From NCBI RefSeq assembly GCF_002013915.1, contig NZ_MBTF01000035.1, positions 248,001 through 312,000 of the forward strand: a DNA stretch of 64,000 bases. Direction: 5' to 3'. A program made the position numbers and the translations under genes. The stretch is from Mucilaginibacter pedocola. Its GTDB lineage: Bacteria; Bacteroidota; Bacteroidia; Sphingobacteriales; Sphingobacteriaceae. This document shows positions 26,330 to 34,367 of this stretch, in pieces. Every line of letters begins with the position of its first letter. The stretch's first letter is position 1. Below the pieces are notes generated by a model that was given only the letters and a program-made list of their open reading frames with translations, did no database searches and was not told the DNA's origin.

Positions 26330-27124
26330 ATGAAAGGATTAGCAGGAAAAGTTGCTATCGTTACCGGCGGCTCGTCGGGTATTGGGAAGGCATGCGTAGA
26401 GCGCCTGTGTGCCGAAGGGGTTTCGGTAACATTTACCGGCCTTAGCGATGGCGGCTTTGATACAGAAAAAGAGCTTGCAGAGAAAGGGTATTCGGTGCAA
26501 TTTATTAAAGGCGATATGGCCGAAGAAGCCTTTTGCAAAGCGGTAGTTGATGCCGCGGTAGCCAAATGGGGCAGCCTGCATTTTTTGGTGAATAATGCTT
26601 TTTCCTTTGTATCTAAAGGCCCTGATGTTACCCGTGCCGATTGGGATAGGGTAATGCACGCCGGCCCCGTGGCTTATGGCACTATGGCCAAATATGCCTA
26701 TCCGCACATGGTTGATGCAGGCGGCGGCGCCATAGTGAACCTATCCAGTATATCGGCACACATAGCCCAGCCCTACCGCTGGACCTATAATTCGGCCAAG
26801 GGAGCCGTTACCCAGCTTACCAAATGCATGGCCATGGACCTTGCACCAAAGATCCGCGTAAATGCGGTTAGTCCCGCCTGGATATGGACCAAAGAAGTAG
26901 AGAAGGCCGCTATTGGAGGGCGCGATAAATGGGAGCCGGTATGGGGTAAATACCACTTGCTGCGCCGCCTGGGCGAGGCCGAAGAGTGTGCCGGTCCGGT
27001 AGCCTTTTTATTGAGCGATGAGGCCAGCTTTATTACCGGTGCCGACCTGTTCATTGATGGTGGCTACCTCACCATGGGCGGCGAAGGCCTTGGCGAAACA
27101 TCATCTTTTGCCGGCAGCCTTTAA
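26330..27124 (+). CDS. SDR oxidoreductase, probable aldose 1-dehydrogenase
   Basis: A 264-residue classical short-chain dehydrogenase: NAD(P)-binding TGGSSGIG (~13-20), LVNNA, catalytic Ser in NLSSISAH, and YNSAKG (Tyr-xxx-Lys). The C-terminal part is typical (GADLFIDGGYLTMGG). It is first in an operon followed 9 bp later by a lactonase, so oxidation of an aldose to its lactone is the likely job, as in fucose or galactose oxidative pathways. SDR sequences do not reveal the sugar, so this is inferred from neighbours. A 21-bp-spaced AraC-type site lies upstream. Confidence 0.8.
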   Translation: MKGLAGKVAIVTGGSSGIGKACVERLCAEGVSVTFTGLSDGGFDTEKELAEKGYSVQFIKGDMAEEAFCKAVVDAAVAKWGSLHFLVNNAFSFVSKGPDVTRADWDRVMHAGPVAYGTMAKYAYPHMVDAGGGAIVNLSSISAHIAQPYRWTYNSAKGAVTQLTKCMAMDLAPKIRVNAVSPAWIWTKEVEKAAIGGRDKWEPVWGKYHLLRRLGEAEECAGPVAFLLSDEASFITGADLFIDGGYLTMGGEGLGETSSFAGSL

Positions 27125-27133
27125 ACTCATTTA

Positions 27134-27997
27134 ATGATGCAAAATATACCTGTTGTTGATGCCCACCTGCACCTTTGGGACCCGCAATTGCTGCGCTACC
27201 CCTGGCTGGATGACGTGCCCATGCTGAACACAGCCCATTTGATAGCCGATTACAACCAACAAACCGAGGGCATTGAAATAGAACGGATGGTTTTTGTACA
27301 GTGCGAATGCGAACCCTCCCAATGCGAGCAAGAGGCCGCCTGGGTTACCGGGATAGCTAAACAGGATAAACGCATACAGGGCATAATCCCCTGGGCGCCG
27401 CTCGAACTTGGCGAGGGGGCAAAACAGGTGCTGGACAGGATGGCACAAAACCCGCTCATCAAAGGCATACGCCGCATAATTCAATTTGAGGCGGATGCGG
27501 ACTTTTGCCTGCGCCCCGGTTTTGTGCAGGGCGTGCAGCTACTGCCGGCCTATAACTGGAGCTTTGATATCTGTGTGGCGCATCACCAATTGCCCAAAGT
27601 TATCGAGCTGGTACGCCAATGCCCTAACGTTGCCTTTATGCTCGACCATTTTGGCAAGCCTGATATCAGGAACTGGGATTTTATGCAATGGGAAAAGGAC
27701 ATTGAAATCCTTGCCCAATTCTCCAATGTGGATTGCAAATTATCGGGCCTGGTTACCGAAGCAGACTTTGAGAACTGGACCGCCGCTCAACTAAAGCCAT
27801 ATGTTGATGCTGTACTTAAACATTTCGGCCCCGACAGGCTGATATTCGGCGGCGATTGGCCCGTGGTGCGGCAGGCATCAACCTATAAACGGTGGAAAGA
27901 AACCGCGGATGAGTTGCTGGCGGGTCTGAGCCATGACGACCGCTACAAAATTTATAACGCCAACGCAGTGCGTTTTTACAAACTGGACAAACAATAA
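27134..27997 (+). CDS. Amidohydrolase-family sugar lactonase (COG3618, fuconolactonase-like)
   Basis: A 287-residue TIM-barrel amidohydrolase. It opens with the metal motif VVDAHLHLWDP (His-x-His) and has RYPWLDD, the C-terminal barrel strand ADFCLRPGFVQGVQLL, FMLDHFGKPDI, and the catalytic Asp in LIFGGDWPVV. These are features of the COG3618 family that includes L-fucono-1,5-lactonase and 4-sulfomuconolactonase-like enzymes. Lying between two dehydrogenases, it most likely hydrolyses an aldonolactone to the aldonate. It would act in the cytoplasm. Sugar identity unknown. Confidence 0.85.
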   Translation: MMQNIPVVDAHLHLWDPQLLRYPWLDDVPMLNTAHLIADYNQQTEGIEIERMVFVQCECEPSQCEQEAAWVTGIAKQDKRIQGIIPWAPLELGEGAKQVLDRMAQNPLIKGIRRIIQFEADADFCLRPGFVQGVQLLPAYNWSFDICVAHHQLPKVIELVRQCPNVAFMLDHFGKPDIRNWDFMQWEKDIEILAQFSNVDCKLSGLVTEADFENWTAAQLKPYVDAVLKHFGPDRLIFGGDWPVVRQASTYKRWKETADELLAGLSHDDRYKIYNANAVRFYKLDKQ

Positions 27998-28014
27998 TTT
28001 CTACATACTGAAAA

Positions 28015-28725
28015 ATGAATTTAAACCTACAAGATAAAGTGGTACTGGTTACCGGCTCGGCCGGTGGTATTGGCTCGGCCTTAGTTACCGAATTTAAAGA
28101 ACTGGGTGCCAGTGTATACGGCACCGATATAGCCGCCCGGCGGGAAGATAACTATGTGCAGGGCGACCTTACCGACGAAGTTTTTATCGAAACGCTGGTA
28201 AACCACATCACCGAAAAAGAAGGCCGAATAGATGTGTTGGTGAACAACGCCGGCATCTACCTGCGTACCCCGGCGCTGCAAATAAGCAAAGCCGAGTGGG
28301 AGCGGCTGATGGATATCAACTTAACCTCGGTATTTCTGCTCACCCAAAAAGTTATTGATGGCATGATAGCGCGCAAGAACGGTGCTATAGTTAGCCTGGC
28401 ATCGGTAGCAGGCAAAGTGGGCGGACTGATAGCCGGGGCGCATTACGCGGCAAGTAAAGCGGCGGTAGAATGCCTCACCAAATCGCTGGCCAAATTGGGG
28501 GCACCCAATGGCGTGCGTGTAAATGCTGTTGCCCCGGGTATTATTGATACCAGCATGCAGGATGGCGTGCCGGCCCACCAAATGGATTTCCTGATGAATA
28601 ACATCCCCATGGGGCGTTTGGGTACATCGGCAGAAGTGGCCAACACCATTGTGTTTTTAGCCTCAGATGCAGCATCGTACATCACCGGGCAAACCATCAG
28701 CATAAATGGTGGCACTTACATGTAA
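28015..28725 (+). CDS. SDR oxidoreductase of unknown sugar substrate
   Basis: A 236-residue classical SDR: TGSAGGIG (glycine-rich cofactor loop), DVLVNNAGIYLR, catalytic Ser in SLASVAG, YAASK (Tyr-xxx-Lys) and the C-terminal TGQTISINGGTYM. The N-terminal cofactor region has Asp in GTDIAARRED after beta-2, which favours NAD over NADP. It is 17 bp after the lactonase and 11 bp before another SDR. It could oxidise a 2-keto-3-deoxy acid, as 2-keto-3-deoxyfuconate dehydrogenase does, or interconvert aldonates; neither can be proved here. Confidence 0.8.
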   Translation: MNLNLQDKVVLVTGSAGGIGSALVTEFKELGASVYGTDIAARREDNYVQGDLTDEVFIETLVNHITEKEGRIDVLVNNAGIYLRTPALQISKAEWERLMDINLTSVFLLTQKVIDGMIARKNGAIVSLASVAGKVGGLIAGAHYAASKAAVECLTKSLAKLGAPNGVRVNAVAPGIIDTSMQDGVPAHQMDFLMNNIPMGRLGTSAEVANTIVFLASDAASYITGQTISINGGTYM

Positions 28726-28736
28726 TTCCCTCAAAA

Positions 28737-29507
28737 ATGTTTCAAAGCGATTTATTTGATATCAAAGGAAAAGTGGCATTGGTCACCGGTTCATCGGGGG
28801 GGCTGGGTTCGGCTTTTGCCAAAGGTTTGTGCCAACATGGTGCCCGTGTTATTTTGAACGGCCGCAACCGCCAAAAGCTTGATGCGCAGGTAAAACAATT
28901 TACCGAGGATGGTTACGAGGTTTACGGTTACGATTTTGATATTGCCGATTCTGCGGCGGTGAATGCCGCAGTGGCTGATATCAGCAGCAAAATAGGCGAT
29001 ATCGATATATTGGTAAACAATGCCGGCATCACGGTGCGTGCCCCGCTGGAAGATTTTGACGAGTCGGATTGGGATAGAATAATCGCTTCCAATTTAACCA
29101 GCGCCTTTATAGTTTCTAAAGCGGTGGTAGGTAAAATGATAGCCCGCCGAAGCGGTAAAATTATTAATATCGGTTCGCTGCAGTCGGAACTCGGGCGGCC
29201 TTCTATTACACCTTATGCGGCATCAAAAGGAGGGCTTAAGATGCTCACCAAAGGCATGGCTGTGGAGTGGGCCAAACACAACATACAGGTGAACGGTATT
29301 GGCCCCGGCTACTTTAAAACCGACATGACCAAACCCCTTTATGAGAACACCGACTTTAATGATTGGGTTTGCAAACGCGCTCCCGCCGGCCGTTGGGGCG
29401 AAACGGATGAGTTGGTTGGGGCGCTGATATTCCTGTCATCAAAAGCGAGCGATTACGTTAACGGGCAGATGCTCTATGTAGATGGTGGGCTGCTATCGGG
29501 CGTATAA
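28737..29507 (+). CDS. SDR oxidoreductase resembling gluconate 5-dehydrogenase (IdnO/KduD type)
   Basis: A 256-residue SDR that matches the gluconate 5-dehydrogenase pattern closely: LFDIKGKVALVTGSSGGLG, DILVNNAGITVRAPLEDF, IINIGSLQSELGRPSITPYAASKGG, NIQVNGIGPGYFKTDMTKPL, and KRAPAGRWGETDELVGALIFLSSKASDYVNGQMLYVDGG. IdnO interconverts D-gluconate and 5-ketogluconate. In this operon it may act on a related C6 aldonate, giving the region a keto-acid branch besides the dehydratase route. It ends the SDR/lactonase run; a separate promoter candidate lies before the kinase. Confidence 0.82.
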   Translation: MFQSDLFDIKGKVALVTGSSGGLGSAFAKGLCQHGARVILNGRNRQKLDAQVKQFTEDGYEVYGYDFDIADSAAVNAAVADISSKIGDIDILVNNAGITVRAPLEDFDESDWDRIIASNLTSAFIVSKAVVGKMIARRSGKIINIGSLQSELGRPSITPYAASKGGLKMLTKGMAVEWAKHNIQVNGIGPGYFKTDMTKPLYENTDFNDWVCKRAPAGRWGETDELVGALIFLSSKASDYVNGQMLYVDGGLLSGV

Positions 29508-29554
29508 AAACTATCATTATATAGTTTAAACGTATCAAAAATCAAATACTGGCC

Positions 29555-29583
29555 TTGTAGTTATAACTATATTTATACTTTCG
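29555..29583 (+). promoter_or_regulatory. Candidate promoter for the kinase-aldolase-dehydratase genes
   Basis: TTG at 29555-29557, an 18-bp spacer and TACTTTCG at 29576-29583 differ in one base from the Bacteroidota -7 consensus TAnnTTTG. The kinase starts 32 bp downstream, so the three last catabolic genes could have their own transcript. No AraC-type 21-bp repeat is present here. Confidence 0.4.
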
Positions 29584-29615
29584 GTAAAATAAACCGGGAA
29601 GGCCCAATTTTAACA

Positions 29616-30623
29616 ATGAGTATATTAACCTTTGGCGAACTGATGCTTAGGCTTACGCCGGCGCTGAGCGGCGATAAACTTGCCGGGAGTTCGGCGTTTG
29701 GTGTAAACTACGCCGGGTCCGAATCTAACGTGGCCAGTTCGCTTGCCGTGCTGGGTAATGCGGTGCAATTTGTAACCAAACTGCCCGATAACCCGCTTGG
29801 CGATGGTGCTATCAGGTCGCTTCGTAGCTATGGTATCGATACTTCGCTTATCAGCCGCGGCGGTGAGCGCTTGGGTACCTACTTTATAGAGCTGGGCGCC
29901 TCTATCCGCCCCTCGCGGGTGGTTTACGACCGCAAGCATTCTGCCTTCAGTGAGATAGCGCCCGGTGAATTTAACTGGGCGGAGATACTGAAGGGCAAAT
30001 CATGGCTGTTCGTTTCGGGTATTACCCCCGCTGTTTCTGCCAATTGCGCTGCCGAAGCTATCGCGATGGTGAAAGAAGCCAAACGAATGAATGTAAAGGT
30101 TGCCTTCGATTTTAACTACCGCCGCACTTTATGGAACGATAGGGCAGATGCCCGCGTAATATTCGATGAGATACTGGCACATACGGACCTTTTGCTTGGT
30201 AATGCAGGCAGCCTGCTGGATGTTTACGATGTGCAGATAAATGGCAGCAACGAGGAAAAACAAGCAGAACATGGGCTACAGGTAGCTGCAGAAACCTTCG
30301 GTTTAAAACAGGTAGCGTTTACCATCCGCGAGCATACATCGGCATCGCAAAATAAATTGGGCGCGGTATACCTCAATAACGGCAAGGTTTACCATTCTGC
30401 CAATTACACGGTTGATATTGCCGATAGGTTTGGCACCGGCGATGCTTTTGCCGCGGGTATGCTGCACGGGCTTGCCCATGGCTGGAGCGACGAAAAATGC
30501 GTAGCCTTTGCCGGCGCGGCATTCGCCCTGAAACATACCATTTACGGAGACCAGCACACCAGCACCGAACAGGAAATTATAGCAATAATGGAGGGGAACA
30601 CCTCCGGGCATGTGATCAGATGA
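29616..30623 (+). CDS. kdgK: PfkB-family sugar kinase, 2-keto-3-deoxygluconate kinase-like
   Basis: A 335-residue ribokinase/PfkB-family kinase. It begins ILTFGELMLRLTP, with the sugar-binding NYAGSESNVASSLAVLG (KDG kinases have similar GGAEANVA runs). The C-terminal signature DIADRFGTGDAFAAGMLHGL carries the catalytic Asp. Position between dehydrogenases and a KDPG-type aldolase supports phosphorylation of a 2-keto-3-deoxy-aldonate to the 6-phospho form. Its stop overlaps the aldolase start in ATGA, indicating coupled translation. The symbol reflects family and context; a galactose-configured substrate is as likely as gluconate. Confidence 0.82.
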   Translation: MSILTFGELMLRLTPALSGDKLAGSSAFGVNYAGSESNVASSLAVLGNAVQFVTKLPDNPLGDGAIRSLRSYGIDTSLISRGGERLGTYFIELGASIRPSRVVYDRKHSAFSEIAPGEFNWAEILKGKSWLFVSGITPAVSANCAAEAIAMVKEAKRMNVKVAFDFNYRRTLWNDRADARVIFDEILAHTDLLLGNAGSLLDVYDVQINGSNEEKQAEHGLQVAAETFGLKQVAFTIREHTSASQNKLGAVYLNNGKVYHSANYTVDIADRFGTGDAFAAGMLHGLAHGWSDEKCVAFAGAAFALKHTIYGDQHTSTEQEIIAIMEGNTSGHVIR

Positions 30624-31228
30624 AAGACATTATTATAAAAAATATAGAAGCAGCGAAGGTTGTGGCCATTATCCGCACCGATGACAGCGAAAGCGTTGGC
30701 GCAACCATTGACAGCCTTGTAGCTGCGGGTATTACGGCGCTGGAAATTACCTCTAACACGCCCGATTTTTGTAAGCATATTACCCGGGCAAGGCAAACCC
30801 ATCCCGATGTAATGGTGGGTGCGGGTACCATTATTAACCCCGAACTGGCCAAACAGGCCATAGCCGCAGGCGCACAATTTTTGGTAACGCCCAACATGAA
30901 CCCCGATGTAATTGCCGAAGCCAAAGCAGCCGAAGTGGTTACCCTAATGGGGGCCATCACCCCAACTGATATTGCGGTGGGTATAAACAACGGTGCCGAT
31001 TTTATCAAAATATTCCCCGCGGGGCCCATGGGGCTTGATTATTTTAAGGCCCTGCTTGGTCCTTACAAGGGCACCAAATTTTTAGCCGTGGGCGGTATTG
31101 GCGCTGCCAATGCTGCCGAGTGGCTGGCCGCAGGTGCGGTGGGCATTGGCGTGGGCGGCTCTGTGGTGAACGGCTCGCCCGAGGTGGTAAAACAAAATGT
31201 AGAAAAGCTTTTCAGTAAAATAAAATAA
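30620..31228 (+). CDS. KDPG/KDPGal-type aldolase (2-keto-3-deoxy-6-phosphoaldonate aldolase)
   Basis: A 202-residue class I aldolase of the Eda/DgoA type, which splits 2-keto-3-deoxy-6-phosphogluconate or -galactonate into pyruvate and glyceraldehyde-3-phosphate. The start at 30620 overlaps the kinase stop; the longer frame upstream reads through the kinase and is not credible. Key residues: Glu42 in ALEITSNTP, GAGTI, TPNMNPDV, and the Schiff-base Lys130 in GADFIKIFPAG. Length is normal for a bacterial trimeric KDPG aldolase. It sits between the kinase and the dehydratase, completing the pathway. Confidence 0.92.
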   Translation: MKDIIIKNIEAAKVVAIIRTDDSESVGATIDSLVAAGITALEITSNTPDFCKHITRARQTHPDVMVGAGTIINPELAKQAIAAGAQFLVTPNMNPDVIAEAKAAEVVTLMGAITPTDIAVGINNGADFIKIFPAGPMGLDYFKALLGPYKGTKFLAVGGIGAANAAEWLAAGAVGIGVGGSVVNGSPEVVKQNVEKLFSKIK

Positions 31229-31237
31229 CGCTGCTGT

Positions 31238-32398
31238 ATGCAAGATCAACTGATCATCGAACGTATCGAACTGTTTAAGGTGCCACCGCGCTGGCTGTTC
31301 CTTAAAATAACTACTAAAGAGGGCATCATTGGTTGGGGCGAACCCATTGTAGAGGGTAAGGCCGATACCGTTGCTGCCTGCGTAAAGGAAATGGAGCAAT
31401 ACCTGATCGGGCAGTCGGCGCATCGTATACAGGATATTTGGCAGGTGCTTTACCGCGCCGGCTTTTACCGCGGCGGCCCCATACTCATGAGTGCCATTGC
31501 GGGGATAGACCAGGCGCTTTGGGATATCAAAGGAAAAGCCCTGAACGTGCCTGTTTACCAGTTGCTGGGCGGCGCCGTGCGCGATAAAATGAAGATGTAC
31601 TGCTGGATAGGCGGCGACAACCCCGAGGTAGTACTACAGCAGGCAAAAGATAAAATGGATGCGGGCTTCAAAGCTGTTAAAATGAACGCCACCGGCCCCA
31701 TGGAATGGATATCTGCCCAAACGGAGATAAAGAAAGTTGCCGAGAACATCCGCAAACTGCGCGATGAGTTTGGCGATACGCTGGAAGTGGGCCTGGATTT
31801 TCATGGACGCGTGCACAAAGGCATGGTGCGCCGCCTGATAGACGAATTGGAGCCTTACAACCCGATGTTTATTGAAGAGCCGGTGCTAAGCGAAAATAAC
31901 GAGGCGCTTAAACAGATAGCGGCCTATACCAGCATCCCTATTGCTACCGGCGAGCGCATGTTCTCGCGCTGGGATTTTAAGAATTTACTGCACGATGGGC
32001 ACGTAGATATCATTCAGCCCGACCTGAGCCATGCCGGCGGTATCTCCGAAGTATTCAGGATAGCTGCTATGGCCGAGGCGTATGATGTTACCATTGCACC
32101 CCATTGCCCGCTTGGCCCCATCTCGCTGGCATCAGCCTTGCATATTGATTTTGCCTGCCCTAACGCTATTATACAAGAGAACAGCATAGGCATACACTAC
32201 AACCAGGGTTTCGACCTGCTGGATTATGTGGCTAACCCGGAGATATTCAAAATAACCGATGGCTACATTGACCTGTTCACTAAGCCGGGCTTAGGTGTGG
32301 AGATAAACGAAGATGCCCTGAAAGAAGCGCAGAAGGTTGGTCACAATTGGGCAAACCCTGTTTGGCGGTTGGAAGACGGTAGTTTGGCCGAATGGTAG
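31238..32398 (+). CDS. dgoD: D-galactonate dehydratase-like enolase-superfamily enzyme
   Basis: A 386-residue mandelate-racemase-type dehydratase. It follows E. coli DgoD closely: PPRWLFLKI, FYRGGPILMSAIAGIDQALWDIKGKAL, and an ending of the form WANPVWRLEDGSLAEW. Metal ligands Asp187, Glu213 and Glu239 lie in GLDFHGRV, FIEEPV and GERMFSRWDF; catalytic residues are His189, Asp262 (QPDLSHAGG) and His289 (APHCPLGP). It should dehydrate D-galactonate, or a close aldonate, to 2-keto-3-deoxygalactonate, feeding the kinase and aldolase just upstream. This is the best clue that the imported sugar has galacto configuration, though related dehydratases accept other aldonates. Confidence 0.87.
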   Translation: MQDQLIIERIELFKVPPRWLFLKITTKEGIIGWGEPIVEGKADTVAACVKEMEQYLIGQSAHRIQDIWQVLYRAGFYRGGPILMSAIAGIDQALWDIKGKALNVPVYQLLGGAVRDKMKMYCWIGGDNPEVVLQQAKDKMDAGFKAVKMNATGPMEWISAQTEIKKVAENIRKLRDEFGDTLEVGLDFHGRVHKGMVRRLIDELEPYNPMFIEEPVLSENNEALKQIAAYTSIPIATGERMFSRWDFKNLLHDGHVDIIQPDLSHAGGISEVFRIAAMAEAYDVTIAPHCPLGPISLASALHIDFACPNAIIQENSIGIHYNQGFDLLDYVANPEIFKITDGYIDLFTKPGLGVEINEDALKEAQKVGHNWANPVWRLEDGSLAEW

Positions 32399-32440
32399 GC
32401 CCATAGTCTGGTTGTTATTCCTATAAGTGGTGAGGTTTGT

Positions 32441-32472
32441 TTTGCGGGAAAAAAGCCGGTGCTTTATTTTCG
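32441..32472 (+). promoter_or_regulatory. Promoter of the GAF histidine kinase gene
   Basis: TTTG at 32441-32444, a 20-bp spacer and TATTTTCG at 32465-32472 match the Bacteroidota housekeeping promoter with one mismatch. The kinase start codon is 18 bp downstream. Confidence 0.6.
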
Positions 32473-32490
32473 TGATAACATCTTTACCCT

Positions 32491-33837
32491 ATGAGAACCA
32501 CCGAGAGCACATCTACCCTCTCTGCTCATGATAAATTATGGCAGGCTGGGGAGCAACACCAAACTGACAACACCGAGCGCGACCTCCTGCGAGTTCGCGA
32601 ACGCAACAGGGCCCATATATTGGAGCAACTGGCGGGCGATATCGACATCTTCACGATTATGCATTCTATCGTAGAATCGATACAGGAAGAAGATACCGGT
32701 TCTATTTGTACCATATTACTTTACGATAAGGAGACCAATACATTAGGCTCGGGCGTGGGGCCCGGTATGCCTAAGTTCTACAACGATGCCATTGATGGTA
32801 TATCGGTAGGCGAGGGCATAGGTTCCTGCGGCACCGCAGCTTTCTCTAAACAATTGGTAACGGTTGACGATATTGGCACACACCCTTATTGGGCCGCCTT
32901 TAAGGAGTTGGCTTTTAAAGCAGGTGTGCAGTCGTGCTGGTCGCAGCCCATTTTATCAAGCAAAGGCGAAATGGTGGGTACTTTTGCCATCTATCATCGC
33001 GAACCCCGCACGCCTGAACCGGTTGACCTGGAGCGTATAGCTTATGGCGCCCGTTTTGCCAACCTGGCCATTGAGAATCGCCGCAACCGTGCCGAGATAC
33101 TGGAACACCGCAATCACCTGGAAAAACTGGTTGCCGAACGTACCGAGGCGCTACGCCATGCCAACGAAGAGTTGGAGGCTTTCTCCTATTCTGTAAGCCA
33201 CGATTTAAGGGCACCTCTGCGCGCCATAGCCGGCTTTAGCAATATCATGATCGAAGACTATTCGGATAAGCTGGATGCAGATGGCCAAAAAACCTTGAAT
33301 ACCATCGTAGTTAATGCCCTGCGCATGGGTACGCTGATAGATGATATCCTATCGTTCTCTAAACTGAGCCGCGCCGAGAAGATCAATACCGAGCTGGATA
33401 TGAAAGCCATCTTCAGGAACGTTTATGACGAATTGATCAGGCAGGAGCCCGCCGGGCACAAGGTCGTTTTTGAACTTGGCGAATTGGCACCATCCTTTGG
33501 CGACCAGGCCATGATAGCGCAAGTAGTTACCAACTTTGTATCCAACGCCCTTAAATATTCGCGCAATACATCCGAAACGCATATCATAGTAAGCTCTACC
33601 GATAATGGCGACAGCACTACTTATTCGGTAAAGGATAATGGTGCCGGTTTTGACGAGAAGTACAAGAACAAATTGTTCAAGATATTCTCGCGCCTGCATA
33701 ATGATCGCGATTTTGAAGGCACCGGCATCGGCTTAAGCATCGTAAAAAAGGTGATAGAACGCCATGGTGGTACCGTAAGCGCCGAGGGTGAACTGGGCAA
33801 AGGCGCTACTTTCAGCTTTAGCCTGCCCAAAGCATAA
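32491..33837 (+). CDS. GAF-domain sensor histidine kinase (cytoplasmic)
   Basis: A 448-residue soluble kinase. Residues ~50-195 form a GAF domain (VGEGIGSCGTAAFSKQLVTVDDIGTHPYW), followed by a short coiled coil (~195-228). HisKA carries His237 in FSYSVSHDLRAPLRAIAGFS. The HATPase has N box VVTNFVSNALKYS, DNGAGFD and GTGIGLSIVKKVIERHGG. No membrane helix or signal peptide is visible, so it senses a cytoplasmic signal, or one arriving by diffusion. The IFSRLHNDRDFEGTGIG style is that of phytochrome-like kinases, whose partners are short single-domain regulators; one follows 45 bp downstream. Confidence 0.93.
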   Translation: MRTTESTSTLSAHDKLWQAGEQHQTDNTERDLLRVRERNRAHILEQLAGDIDIFTIMHSIVESIQEEDTGSICTILLYDKETNTLGSGVGPGMPKFYNDAIDGISVGEGIGSCGTAAFSKQLVTVDDIGTHPYWAAFKELAFKAGVQSCWSQPILSSKGEMVGTFAIYHREPRTPEPVDLERIAYGARFANLAIENRRNRAEILEHRNHLEKLVAERTEALRHANEELEAFSYSVSHDLRAPLRAIAGFSNIMIEDYSDKLDADGQKTLNTIVVNALRMGTLIDDILSFSKLSRAEKINTELDMKAIFRNVYDELIRQEPAGHKVVFELGELAPSFGDQAMIAQVVTNFVSNALKYSRNTSETHIIVSSTDNGDSTTYSVKDNGAGFDEKYKNKLFKIFSRLHNDRDFEGTGIGLSIVKKVIERHGGTVSAEGELGKGATFSFSLPKA

Positions 33838-33882
33838 GCAAACATTTTTCGAGTAAACAGGTAGTAATAATTTTCATTTACC

Positions 33883-34332
33883 ATGACGATAAAAGAATAT
33901 CCTGAAGTATTATTAGTAGAAGACCGCGAAGAGGATGCAACGCTCACCATTCGCGCATTAAAAAAATATAATCTTATAAACGATATTAAGTGGCTGGAAG
34001 ATGGCCAGTATGCCTTAGATTACCTTTTTGGTACTGGCCCGGAGAAGGTTTTGCAAGCCGTACCCAAACTAATACTACTCGACTTGAAACTTCCCCGCGT
34101 GAATGGGCTTGAAGTTTTGGAACAGATAAGGTCATCAGAAGGGCTAAGGTCTACCCCGGTTATTATGATGACATCATCAAAAGAAGATGTAGATATTAAA
34201 AAAGCCTACGAGCTCGGCGTGAACAGCTACATTGTAAAACCTATCGATTTTGCCAATTTCGCCGAAGCTGTGAAACAAGTGGGTCTGTATTGGCTAATGC
34301 TGAATCAGCCACCCGCACCTTCGCAAAAGTAG
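33883..34332 (+). CDS. Single-domain response regulator (Rcp1-type)
   Basis: A 149-residue receiver with no output domain: acidic pair in VLLVEDREEDATL, phospho-acceptor Asp67 in LILLDLKLPRVNGLEVLEQIR, Thr in IMMTSSKED, and Lys in YIVKPID. The ALDYLFG insert and ILLDLKLPRVNG are typical of Rcp1-type regulators paired with phytochrome-like kinases. It lies between two kinases and may relay phosphate between them. Confidence 0.93.
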   Translation: MTIKEYPEVLLVEDREEDATLTIRALKKYNLINDIKWLEDGQYALDYLFGTGPEKVLQAVPKLILLDLKLPRVNGLEVLEQIRSSEGLRSTPVIMMTSSKEDVDIKKAYELGVNSYIVKPIDFANFAEAVKQVGLYWLMLNQPPAPSQK

Positions 34333-34367
34333 CGCCCGTTATTTTATTACCGATACTTTTTTCAGAT

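Noticed and set aside
30497..30619. Longer aldolase start overlapping the kinase by ~120 bp
   Set aside because: The frame would run deep inside the kinase; the ATG at 30620 gives the normal aldolase start and an ATGA overlap.
34290..34367. Earlier start for the hybrid kinase
   Set aside because: It would overlap the upstream response regulator by 43 bp and add a non-homologous N-terminus; 34368 is 35 bp after the regulator stop.
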